From Brachionus plicatilis (taxonomy: Eukaryota > Rotifera > Eurotatoria > Ploima > Brachionidae), in NCBI GenBank assembly GCA_010279815.1, contig QEOQ01000191.1, positions 984,846-1,048,845 on the forward strand: 64,000 nucleotides of DNA, in the 5' to 3' direction. Position 1 is the first letter of the stretch; each line of letters starts with the position of its first letter. A model generated the notes under the pieces. That model ran no database searches, was not told where the DNA came from, and worked only from the letters and a program-made list of their open reading frames with translations. The translations under genes and the position numbers were made by a program. Shown here in pieces: positions 21,650 to 31,812 of the stretch.

Positions 21650-22340
21650 AGGTTAAACATGTTTAAATAATTGATAGTTCAGGAATAAAAGGAGAAATTG
21701 TTTGGTAGCAATTTCACAATGGAGTCGGATATTCGATGTATCTTGATCTGAACTCTTTTCAAAACTCTTCCACCACTTCCGTCTGACGACCAGTGGAACT
21801 GAATTACTCAATCCTGCCCTGAAATATCTCTCACTCAACTCAAAAAGTCAATTTGAGACTGTAAGTAGTTAAAGTTTATTGAAGGCCTCTTGGTGCATAA
21901 TATTGGAGGGGGTATCATATTTCAGCTTCTAAATAGATCGAACTGCTGAATTTTGAATAACTTGTATTTATTTGACGTTAGTTTCTGAGAATGAATTTAA
22001 ACAAGGAATACAATAATCCAAGATTGATCCTATTAAGGATTTGTAAAGATTACCTAATGTTTTTGGTTTTAGACCCCATTTCCTATTTGAGAGATATCTT
22101 ATTAAATTAAGCCTTTAATTACAGCGCTCTTTTAATTCATCCACCATTGGACTAAATGTAAGTTTTGAGTCTACTGTGATTCCTAAGAATTTGACTTTTT
22201 CTTCATTATTTAAATTTTTACCATTTTTTTAAAGGTCAATTTTGATTTTAACTTTAGTTTATTTCTCAAATATCTTATAACATGACTTTTAAATTTAAAT
22301 TCACATTTTCCATTTGAAAAGCCATTTTTCAAGTTTTTAT
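21650..22340 (-). pseudogene. Decayed LINE ORF2, C-terminal part
   Basis: On the minus strand, reading from about 22200 downward: VKFLGITVDSKLTFSPMVDEL, then NRKWGLKPKTLGNLYKSLIG, SILDYCIPCLNS and VIQNSAVRSI, and a final KYDTPSNI...LSERYFRAGLSNSVPLV. This is the thumb and C-terminal part of a jockey/CR1-like reverse transcriptase, with several stops. No catalytic palm is left. Confidence 0.75.
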
Positions 22341-22351
22341 AGCTACTTATT

Positions 22352-22500
22352 TTAATTATTTATTTGATAAAATTACCCTCCTAAGAAGGAGAAGTAGTAC
22401 ATAAAAAAAAATTAAAAAATAAATTACTGATGTAAGAAAATAGAAAAAAGAAGTAAGAAAAAAAAAGAGAATTTAATATTAAATTCCATTGTACTTATTA
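22352..22500 (-). repeat. LINE 3' terminus, minus strand
   Basis: On the + strand: ATTATTTATTTGATAAAATT then ACCCTCCTAAGAAGGAGAAG. This matches the 3' end of the minus-strand LINE at 3587-3625 (TTATTTGATTCAAATTAACC then TCCATCAGGAGAAG), so it is another truncated copy of that family. Confidence 0.55.
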
Positions 22501-23687
22501 ATCATGTTTTCAAGATTTCCTATATTTTTGAAAATATAAAAATTAGCCAAATTTTTAGGAAAAAAAGAGAATATTGGCACTTTGTTTTTTTTTTTGGTAT
22601 GGTATTAACAAAAAATGCTAAAAAGAAGTGGACTGACTACTGACCCTTGGGTTAGTTTATGGAATTTAAATTTATGGACAATTTAACTTATAAATTACCC
22701 TATTAGCACAATTTTGAATTCTATTTCGCTTTATTTAAGTTTATCTGAAAAAAATGTTTCTCGATCAAAAGAAAATTATTCACCAGTCATTTATCATATA
22801 AAATATTCATTTTATTGTTTCTATTAGAAGAAAAAATTGAATAAATTTCTTCTATTTGAGTCACTTTTCTGTAGGAAAAAAAATCGAATAAAAGAAACCC
22901 TTTGATGGCTGAACTTTCTTTTATTTGGGGAAATACGGTAACTTTTATAGATTTGTTACATATAGTCTTGGCTACAGATATTCTCATACATTAACAAAAT
23001 TATCTTTTTCCTCGAGAAAATATTCGAGTTATGCTATTTGAAATTTTTTTTTGTCTTGAGTAATTTTAATTTATTTATTTATTTGTTTATCTAATCTCAT
23101 TGTTGAAGTTAATTGCAGGCTTTTTTATGAGAGATTTTTTAGTGTGCGATGCTTATCTAATGTTTGATCTAAATGTGATGAAAAGAATTTATAACTGGCG
23201 AGAGTTATTTATTTCGTGTACACATATTTCGGCTTGATTAAAAGAAAAGGATATCTGTTTGTTTTAGATCGATTTTCATTGACGTGTTATTAAGTATTTG
23301 TGTTATTTTCTAGCTGAGAAGAATTTGTGCCATGAGCGATAACAACATTTGAATATTTTGAGCTTTTCGTTCAGTTTTATTTTATTTTTTAATTGTGTTT
23401 CTGTTGGACCTTTCAGATAAAAAACATAAAAAGGATAATTAAAAAAGTTTTAAAATATTTTGAAATTTGAAGTAAGTTAGAGGATAAAAAACATAAGTAA
23501 TAACTAATGGATTGATAAATTAGGAAATAAAATAAACGAACAAAAAGGCTTTTATTTTTTGTTACTGACAAAAAAAAAGGATTTTTAAATGAAATAAAAT
23601 AAATTTTTTTACTCAAAAATTTAATAATAAAAAAGTGAAAAATTGTATTAAATTTAGACTAAAAAGTTATTTTTCAATTACAAAAAT
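22500..23687. other. Intergenic DNA with two dispersed-repeat copies
   Basis: No gene. 22853-22945 (TTTGAGTCACTTTTCTGTAG then TAAAAGAAACCCTTTG and AAATACGGTAA) has a second copy at 28696-28783. 22993-23110 is the second copy of the 19271-19410 segment. The rest is A/T-rich. Confidence 0.55.
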
Positions 23688-23696
23688 AAAAATTTA

Positions 23697-24543
23697 GGGT
23701 CTTGCCTAAAATGTGAACAGAAGTTATGTTCACAAATTTTGTGACCAGAGTAAATTTAAAAAAAAAAATTCAATTTTTCGTGAACTAAATTTTTTTTGTG
23801 TGAACATTAATTTAAATGTTAATTTTGATAAAAAAAATAAAATAAATTGTCAAAAATTATTTTTTAATTTTTATGCTTTTTTGCTACACATAAAATAAAA
23901 AATGTTCACCAAATTTTTAATTAAAAATTAAGACAAAATTAAAAATCTTTACTTAGTTATGCTTGTTGAAATTTGCAACTATTTTTTTTATTAAGCTAAA
24001 AAATTTAATTGCTTTATTTATTATTTAAAAAAAATTAAATCAAAAAGCTAATGTATCAACTTTGACATCCCAAATGATTAATTTTACAAAGAAATTAAAA
24101 ATAATGACTGAAAATATTTATTTAAAAATTTTCAAAGAAATCTCTGAGATTGGTTTGGTACACCCGATCTATGGCTGCAATATCAGCTTCACAAGAGACT
24201 TTGAATGTAGTAAAAAAAACACTAAGCAAACATACCAATCTGGTGCCATGTGAGATTTGTGGAGAATTAATGAAAATATTAAAAGAGTAAAATTGCATAT
24301 AGGAAAAAAACATAAAAATTATTTTTGACAATTTATTTTATTTTTTTTTATCAAAATTAACATTTAAATTAATGTTCACATAAAAAAAAATTAGTTCACG
24401 AAAAATTGAATTTTTTTTTTAAAATTTACTTTGGTCACAAAATTTGTGGACAGAAATTTGGTGAACATAAAGTTCACATTTTAAGCAAGATACTCATGGT
24501 CACATTTTTTGGTGAACTTCTATTCATATTTTGGACAAGACCC
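23697..24543. mobile_element. 847-bp long-TIR DNA transposon with zinc-finger remnant
   Basis: Very long TIRs: left 23697-23862, right about 24323-24543. They match at over 90%, except that the right arm has about 55 extra bases from an internal partial repeat. Termini are GGGTCTTG and CAAGACCC. Flanks AAAAATTTA (23688-23696) and GAAAATTTA (24544-24552) match at 8 of 9 positions, a 9-bp duplication as for Mutator-like elements. The core (24160-24330) translates to LSKHTNLVPCEICGELMK and then, after a frameshift, KLHIGKKHKNYF: a C2H2/BED-like finger (C-x2-C...H-x4-H). No catalytic domain, so non-autonomous. Confidence 0.8.
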
Positions 24544-24689
24544 GAAAATTTAAACAATCCATAAGATTTCAACTAAACATAAAACACATTTTTAGAAATT
24601 TAAAAATCTAATAAAATAGAACAATATATTTAAAAGAAATTCCTTTACAATACATCAAAAAATTAAAATTTTGTAAAGAATGTTTAAAC

Positions 24690-26309
24690 TTAAATTTTTT
24701 TATCTAGTTTTCTGATATGTTTTTTCTTTTCCATCCAAATAGTGATTAAATCATTTGACAAAAATAAACAAAAAATTAAAATGAAGATTATTAAAGCAAT
24801 TATTTGAGAAGTCTTAATCACATATTTTCTAATCACAATTTCTACACTTTCTAATTCACATTTTTCACCACTGTATAGATAAAAACATTTACAAAAAACC
24901 TCAAAATCTTTTTTTACCACACAAAAGCCATTTTTTGAACATGTCTCATTTGCACACAAATCAATGGCTTTTTCACAATACTTTCCGAAAAAGTAATCTT
25001 TCATACATTGGCATCTAAAGCCTTGTGAGTCTTCAATGCATGTGCCATTATTTAGACACGGGCTCGAAGAACAAAACCTTTTGTCAACTTGGCATAATGG
25101 CCCAGTAAAATTCCCAAAACATCTACATTCTAAATATTTTTTTTTTGTATCATAAAAACATTTGCCATTATTTGAACAATTGATTAAGCATTTTGTCAAG
25201 TCCAATTTGGATGAAATTAAATTTAGATATTGATGGAAATTATCCAAGTTTAGGTTAATTATTTCGGGTGCTTCATTTATTTCAGATTCTATTGAAGATG
25301 ATTTTTCTAAAAAAGCATCAGTATTTTTTGTAATTAAATTTTGTGTAAATGAATTGGCCGGACTGTATTCTGAACTAGTGAATGGTGTATTTGTTTTGAA
25401 GTAATCTAAAATTATTAAACATTTTGGCTTCTCAATTTCGAATGAATAAATAAAATCTAAATTTTTTTTATTCCAAAATTTAACCAAGTTATCACCCCCA
25501 ATTGTAATTAAAGTATTATTAAATATTTTCATTGACCACACATTTTCTGAATGTGCTTTAATAGTGGTCACAAATTGCTCTCGATTAAAATCTAAAAATT
25601 GTATATTTCCATCTGCACGACCGCTTAACAAAAACGATGAATTTAATTTTGCTAAACTCAATGTAGAAGAGCCAGGTGCAAGGGAATATAAAAATGTTCC
25701 ATTTTTATAATGAATTCGTGTCCTATACGTGCAAGCTAAAGCTATAATTTCACTTTGAACAAATTCAAAATTTTTAAAATTAGCACAACCAAATGAGTAT
25801 TCACTTGTTATATCAAAATTGTAAATTTCCAAAATTTTTATGACATTTTTTTCGCTTAAAGAAACAAATTTACTTTGATCATCTGGAATCAATTTGAGTT
25901 TCATCAGACCTCTTTCATGAACATTTGAAATGAGCTTCATTTCAGAAAAATCAGTCAAATTCCATACTTTTAAGCTTCCATCTGTCGAAGCACTTACCAA
26001 ATATGTGTCATTGATTGCCAAAAGAGAACTAATTTCGGGTTCAGAGTGACAAAGAATAATCTCAAGGTTCATTTCAAAATAATTCCAAATGTAAATATTT
26101 CCATCAGTTGTTCCTGCTGCCAAAAAATGCCTCCCAAAAGATTCTAGAGAAGAAATATTTTTGTTCTTGGCAATCATTTTATAAATCTCTTGAGTTTGGT
26201 TAAACAATTTGACATGGCCATTCTCGGACGCAACTGCAACAGTGAAATTGTCCATTTTGATTTTTAAAAACATCGTAAAACAAATGATGAGTATTATTTC
26301 AAAGTTCAT
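24690..26309 (-). CDS. Single-pass membrane protein: extracellular WD40 propeller plus three EGF modules
   Basis: Single exon, 539 aa. Residues 1-17 are a signal peptide (MNFEIILIICFTMFLKI). Residues about 20-330 contain seven WD40-like blades, for example AAGTTDGNIYIWN, SASTDGSLKVWNL, SGRADGNIQFLDF and TIGGDNLVKFWN, enough for one closed propeller. A Ser/Thr-rich linker follows. Three EGF modules come next, at about 374-407, 413-446 and 452-487, with C-x-N-G-x-C and C-x-C spacing. One transmembrane helix lies at about 503-517, before a short Lys-rich cytoplasmic tail. Many N-x-S/T sites lie in the propeller, as expected for a secreted fold. The order implies a type I surface protein with a WD40 ectodomain, rare because WD40 propellers are normally cytosolic. 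A role in adhesion or signalling is inference only. No frame damage; its lack of introns suggests retroposition or a fast-expanding family. Confidence 0.85.
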   Translation of the reverse strand: MNFEIILIICFTMFLKIKMDNFTVAVASENGHVKLFNQTQEIYKMIAKNKNISSLESFGRHFLAAGTTDGNIYIWNYFEMNLEIILCHSEPEISSLLAINDTYLVSASTDGSLKVWNLTDFSEMKLISNVHERGLMKLKLIPDDQSKFVSLSEKNVIKILEIYNFDITSEYSFGCANFKNFEFVQSEIIALACTYRTRIHYKNGTFLYSLAPGSSTLSLAKLNSSFLLSGRADGNIQFLDFNREQFVTTIKAHSENVWSMKIFNNTLITIGGDNLVKFWNKKNLDFIYSFEIEKPKCLIILDYFKTNTPFTSSEYSPANSFTQNLITKNTDAFLEKSSSIESEINEAPEIINLNLDNFHQYLNLISSKLDLTKCLINCSNNGKCFYDTKKKYLECRCFGNFTGPLCQVDKRFCSSSPCLNNGTCIEDSQGFRCQCMKDYFFGKYCEKAIDLCANETCSKNGFCVVKKDFEVFCKCFYLYSGEKCELESVEIVIRKYVIKTSQIIALIIFILIFCLFLSNDLITIWMEKKKHIRKLDKKI

Positions 26310-28058
26310 AATTACTCTTATTTGAAAATCTCCTTTTTTATATTTTTTGTTCTTCTGAAAATTTCTTAATAACTTAATAATAACTTTTGGTACAATTTCA
26401 AAATCAATATAGATTTTATTGATTCAAGTTGAATATTAAATCAGTTTTTCAAGTTAAATAAAAATTTTCTAGAACATTTATTTCAGCAAAAAATTACTTT
26501 GATAATAATGAGAGAATTTAATACTTTTTGTTTATAATTTATTTTCTTAATAAGTTGGAATCTAGAAGCTTTGCCATAAATAAAATTTGTCATCTATTTA
26601 ATTTGAATTTTATTTTAATGATTTATTTTAAAAGACTTAAATAAATTATTAGCTTAAAATCTGCAGCAAAATGAAATTTGAAATAAAATTAAAAAGTGTA
26701 AATTTGAAATCAAAAATCATTAGCTCATTTAATCAATTATTAAACATTCTTCTAGCATAAAAATTCTCAATTGTTCAAGTAAGCCTTTGATTAAGAAAGA
26801 AATGTTGGCAATTGAGAATTTAATATGTAAATAAATAGTTTATGCTGCAACCAATACCTGGTTGGGACTAAAACTTTTAAAATTTTTTTGACAAAACTAA
26901 AATATTTTAATTTTTTTAAATTTTTTTAATTTAGTGAGTTGTATCAGTAATAAATTTTGATTCAATTGCAAAATTAATTTATATGGTATTGTTTGGAAAA
27001 TAATTATTGTAGAAGCAATTTTTATATTTTCGAGGAGCAAATTATTATTTTTTAGAAGAAAAAAAAAAGCAATTATTATATTAATTAGGAGCAGAAATGT
27101 TTTTTTATTAGAAGCAAAATTAAAATTAAATAAAAAGCACATATAAAAAAAGACCATTTTTTTCGATTCTTAAATCAAGTGTTGAGAAAGTAATTCAGTA
27201 TACCAATTACATACTTGCAAACGAAATTTTTTCAAAAAGCAATTTTGTTTTTATTTGGATAACTCCAGAATTTTTAGAAAAAGCAATATTTGCTGATAAC
27301 ATGTTAATTAGCTGATGTTAAAAATTAATTAATTAGCGAACTAATGAGTAAAAACTTATCAATTTATCTTTGATTCTCATGAATTAATTCTGCTTTTGTT
27401 TGCAATAAAAAAAGATTCTATAAAAAATAAATTAGATAATTTTTGATTTAATAATCGAAAAAAAACATTTGATATAAAAAAATAATAAATTTGCTCCTAT
27501 AGAAATTTAAAGCCGTATTGATGAAATTTAATTAGTTTACAAAGTGAAGTTCATATTTTCTGGAACATTCAATTTCGTCACAAATCATTTGTTTTTTGTT
27601 GCTGTCGTTTTAACAGCAAATAAATTTACCTGGAGTGTACTTTTTTTCCTTATTATATTTGATAAAGCAAAATATTACATCGTCATTTTTTCGAATTGTT
27701 TATCCTAATTATTCATTTTAAAAGTCTTTAATAAATTATTAGTTTTAAAATTTTAAAATAATATCATTAAGCAATATTGAGAAATATAAAAATATAAATA
27801 TAAAATGTAAATAATAAAGAAGAGAGTAAAGTCAAACATTAGAAAAAGATTCTTCGAAAAAGAAAGTCTCTCAAAAAAATACCAAATACCTAATAAATCC
27901 AATACCTATTTGGACTTGAATAAAAAAGGATTCTTTTATTTAAATTCCCAGATTTAAAAGGCAAATTAATTAAAATTATCATTTATCTCTTACATCAAAT
28001 ATACCATAAAATGTTTTTTTTTTTTAATTTGGCAAAACCGTACCTGGCTTTTATCTAG
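26310..28058. other. AT-rich intergenic DNA
   Basis: Nothing gene-like. The open frame at 26897-27157 is composed of A/T-driven F/I/L/K residues and is not convincing. Confidence 0.45.
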
Positions 28059-28220
28059 AAATGTGAAATTATAGTACAAAAGTTACAGTACAAAAAGTAA
28101 AAACTTTATTTTTTTTTTTCATTTTATTTTATCTTATTTAACTTTTTCATTTTTTACTTTTTTGTCATTTATTTTGTTTTTATTGTGAAGGAGCATTAGC
28201 TCGGTACAGATAAATAAATA
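28059..28220 (+). repeat. Repeat ATGTGAAATTATAGTACAAA and LINE 3' terminus
   Basis: 28061-28095 (ATGTGAAATTATAGTACAAA, then GTTACAGTACAAAA) recurs in inverted orientation at 32517-32553. After a T-rich stretch, 28180-28220 carries GAAGGAGCATTAGCTCGGTA then CAGATAAATAAATA, the retroelement terminus also seen at 20.5 and 53.7 kb. Confidence 0.6.
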
Positions 28221-30007
28221 GATATAAAAAATTATTCAAAAGTTAAAAAAAGAGTTTTCAATATTTTTTCAAATTTCCAAATAAAAATTAAACTCATTCT
28301 ATCTCACTTAAGAGTTTAATTTCAAATATAAAAATGCTTGCAATATTAACTTAAAATTTTTGTTTATTTGAAACTGAAAAAAAACATTTAAAATTCGTAC
28401 TTTGATAATGTTAATTCAACATTGGATACATTTTGTAATTCAAACACAAAATATTGAAAATTTTCATTAACCATGCACGTCGAAGACATTTTTTTTAAAT
28501 TATAAATAAAATAAATATTGCTCTATTTAAAATTATTAAAAATTAAACGCAGTTAATTTCCACATATTTTTCATAGTAAAATAAAGTTGATTCACTTTGT
28601 TTCACTTTCAGAACTTTTTTTTGGCAATCAGATCAAAAGATATAAATTTTTTTTGTTGTATTGGAAGTTTTGTATGAAATTCAAATAATGCCTTGTTTGA
28701 GTCACTTTTTTGGAGTAAAAATTTTCGATTAAAAGAAACCCTTTGTTGATCGAGCTATATTTGATGAAATACAGTAAAAGTTATTAATAAAACTTTCAGT
28801 AAATTTTGTAAAATCTAGAAATTTTTTCTTGGTCTAGTATATTTTTTTTATCAAATGTTTACTGGTCACGTAATAGGTGATCAGGACTGATATATCTAAT
28901 GAAGTCATTTACTCAGTGCAACGAATGCTTTCATTGTAAAGCCTCTAATTAATCTTCCTTTAATTGGATCTAACTTTTTAATTCCATCAATTGAGCCTAA
29001 AAAATCATTACTTAAAAAACATCTTGTATCGATTTTTCAATATTGAACCAAAGATAAAAATATTATTATTTTAAAATATGATGTGTTTAACAAGTTTAAA
29101 AAAGTTTAAAAAGGAAGATCCTTTTTTTAAACACTTAGTAAAATATTTTTAAATAAAAAAATTTTTATTTAAAAATAATTTTTATCAGTATTTAAAAAAA
29201 ACATTTAAAATCAAATTTTTTAATTGACATTTTTTAAAGCTTGATTTATAAATCTGTATATGTGTAGAAAAAAAAGTAGATTGAAAGGACTTTTTTGATA
29301 TTAAAACATTTTTAGTATTGAGATTTAAATCTATAGACTCTAAAGTAAATTCTCCCATATTAAATAATTCGAAAGACACATTTGGGTTACTTACTTTGAG
29401 AATAATAAGTAATCTTTTGTCTCAAATATTAAAATTATGTAATCATAAATTTAAATTAATAAATAACAATAATCCTATTTATTCATTTATTAATTACTTT
29501 AAAGAAAGTATTCGTCAAAATTAAGCCTTCAAGAAATATCAAAAAAGTCAAAATTTTAATTACGTTTGAAAAATGGGCCCTTCATTTAAAAATATCAAAC
29601 AATTTCTTTGTTCTTCTTTAGTTTCCTTTTGCTAAAATATTAATAGTTATTAATAAAATTTATGATTTAGACTATGACAAACTAAGTTGAACGATAAGTC
29701 ATATATTGCATCTAAAAATATTTAATTAAACACTAGATCCATACCAAAATTTTCGCTGACTTTTTTCCAAATGTTGCTAAAAAATATTAGAACTTTTATA
29801 TGGGTTATTTGTCTAAAATTAGATAATTAATCGAAGTGCTCTATAAAAAATGTGAACACATTAATACAAATTAAAAATAATGAACCTAAATTTTAGAATT
29901 TAATAAATGACCTAAATTTTAATTCAAAAACCTTAGATCAAACAAATAAATAGCTTAAAAATATTAAACATTTTCATTAATTTTTTGAATTCAAAACAAA
30001 TCAAAAC
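28221..30007. other. Intergenic DNA, possible short minus-strand exon
   Basis: 28696-28783 is the second copy of the 22853-22945 repeat. At 28900-29000 on the minus strand, a TTTTTTAG acceptor is followed by SIDGIKKLDPIKGRLIRGF then TMKAFVALSK-stop, which looks coding, but no partner exon is found with confidence. It may be the last exon of a decayed gene. The rest is A/T-rich. Confidence 0.35.
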
Positions 30008-30958
30008 ATGTTCAACGAACAAAGGAATTTTCCAGCACAACCTTTGTTTCAAGTAAACTATAAAAACCTTTTTTAAAATTTATAAATTTAAATAAAGATT
30101 TTAGCAAAGTGATCTTTATTTCAACGACAGAAAAAAACTCAACAGCACCAAAAAAGAAGGTTGCTCGTAAGATAAAAAAAAAAATTTTTTTGTTCTTTTT
30201 CAAATTTATTAATACTTGGACTAGATAGGCCTCCAAAAAAAATAATTGCACTAGTCCTTGTTTTTTTCTTTTTGGCTATTATAGCAATTGTTCTCGGATT
30301 GATTCCACTTTTTATCAAACTTTCAAAAACTCCTGATGTAGCTCCACTTAAACAAAATAGCACTGTTCAAAATACAACAAGTAATCCAATAAATTTATGA
30401 AAAAAATAAAATAAAATCTAATAATTTCTAGTTTTACAAGAGAGCGATCCATTTTCAGAACTTTTGTCTTCTGGAAGCGATTTCACGCTTCGTTCCGGCT
30501 CATTTGACTTCGATTTAAGCTTGAATCCAAATGCTAAACTAGTTGGAGTAAAAGACACTGACTATGAGATCATAGACCTTAGACCAACAATACCCAATAT
30601 AGCTATTGAGCCAGAAACCAGCTCCAAGCTGAGTGTTCTTCCACAAGAAAATCTTAGAGAACCTCAAAATCTAGAGACTGATAAAACAATTCAAAACACA
30701 GATTTGAACGCTCAGGGATTCAATGATCTTCAGCTACAAAATTTTGAGAACGACCTTTTCATGTTTCCGAATTTCGAAGAACCATTAAATTCAAATATGA
30801 ATGGACCAAATCCTTTGAATGTCCAGCAGCCAGTTGCCCAAGAAAACTTTGAGCAACAACTATTCAACCAAGAGGCAGTTGATATGGAAAAATTTTCTGC
30901 TCCTCGCCTAAACTCAGCCAAAGTTGAAGTGAAGAAAGAAGCTGATAAAAATGCCTAA
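30008..30958 (+). CDS. Type II single-pass membrane protein, unknown
   Basis: Four exons: 30008-30052, 30105-30166, 30229-30380 and 30432-30958; 261 aa. Exon 3 must begin at 30229 because the nearer AG gives a stop. Residues 1-38 are a short cytoplasmic part with basic residues (NDRKKLNSTKKEG). Residues about 42-66 form one strongly hydrophobic helix (IIALVLVFFFLAIIAIVLGL) and the rest would be outside or luminal. That part is acidic, rich in Asn, Gln, Leu and Pro, with no Cys and only a few N-x-T sites (NST, NTT). It is probably extended or disordered. It has no recognisable domain. It lies 163 bp upstream of the AP-3 sigma gene on the same strand, but nothing shows co-transcription. Confidence 0.7.
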
Positions 30959-31121
30959 GAAACAGTTAACTAAAATCAGTCATTTATTATATGTCTTATT
31001 GAGTCGACAGAGCTAAAAATGAAAATTATGATGAACCTTTTTATTTCCATATAGAAAATATTTTATCTTTAATAAAATTTTAATAAAATAAATTTTTTAT
31101 AAATTTCATTAGAAAAAAAAA

Positions 31122-31812
31122 ATGATAAAAGCTATTCTTATATTTAATAATCATGGAAAGCCTCGTCTCATCAAGTTTTATCAGCATTATGTAAGCTAAT
31201 TAGTCAAGGCCTCATTTAAGTCATTAAATTTTCTTCAAAATAGACCGAGGACATGCAGCAGCAGATTATCAGAGAAACTTTTCAACTTGTTTCCAAGCGT
31301 GATGATAATGTGTGCAATTTTTTAGAAGGAGGATCGTAAGATTTATATTTTTTTTTAATTTAATATTTTTAAAAAGACACTTTTACAGATTAATCGGTGG
31401 GTCAGACTATAAAATCATCTACAGACATTATGCCACACTGTACTTTGTATTTTGTGTCGATTCAAGCGAGAGTGAGCTTGGTATTTTAGATTTGATTCAA
31501 GTTTTTGTGGAAACTTTGGACAAATGTTTTGAAAATGTGTGCGAGCTGGATTTGATTTTTCACTTCGATAAAGTTCAATACATTTTGCAAGAGCTGTGCA
31601 TGGGAGGTATGGTTTTAGAAACAAATATGAATGAAATTGTTCTGCGCATTGAGGAAATGAATAAATTAGAAAAGTCAGAGGCAGGTATTGGCGGCACGCA
31701 ATCTAAAGCAATGACAGCTGTTAAAGAAATGAACATTTCCAATATAACCCAAAAGTTCAAAGACATTAAACTGCCGGACTTACCTAATTTGGGCAGCATA
31801 AAGCTAAATTAA
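31122..31812 (+). CDS. AP3S1: AP-3 complex subunit sigma
   Basis: Three exons: 31122-31190, 31244-31335 and 31389-31812; 194 aa (human AP3S1 and AP3S2 are 193). The small subunit of the AP-3 adaptor, which sorts cargo from endosomes to lysosome-related organelles. The longin-like clathrin-adaptor sigma fold is almost fully conserved: MIKAILIFNNHGKPRL at the start, QQQIIRETFQLVSKRDDNVC, IYRHYATLYFVFCVDSSESE, LGILDLIQVFVETLDKCF and GGMVLETNMNEIV. The family's variable C-terminal tail follows (NKLEKSEAGIGG...). The gene is intact. Paralogues 1 and 2 are vertebrate-specific, so the symbol stands for the family. Confidence 0.96.

Noticed and set aside
26897..27157. Frame of 86 codons (-) rich in F/I/L
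   Set aside because: Looks like translated A/T-rich DNA; could mimic a membrane protein by composition alone.
28900..29000. Single exon-like stretch SIDGIKKLDPIKGRLIRGF (-)
   Set aside because: A good acceptor and stop are present but no other exon could be joined, so it is only noted under the intergenic entry.
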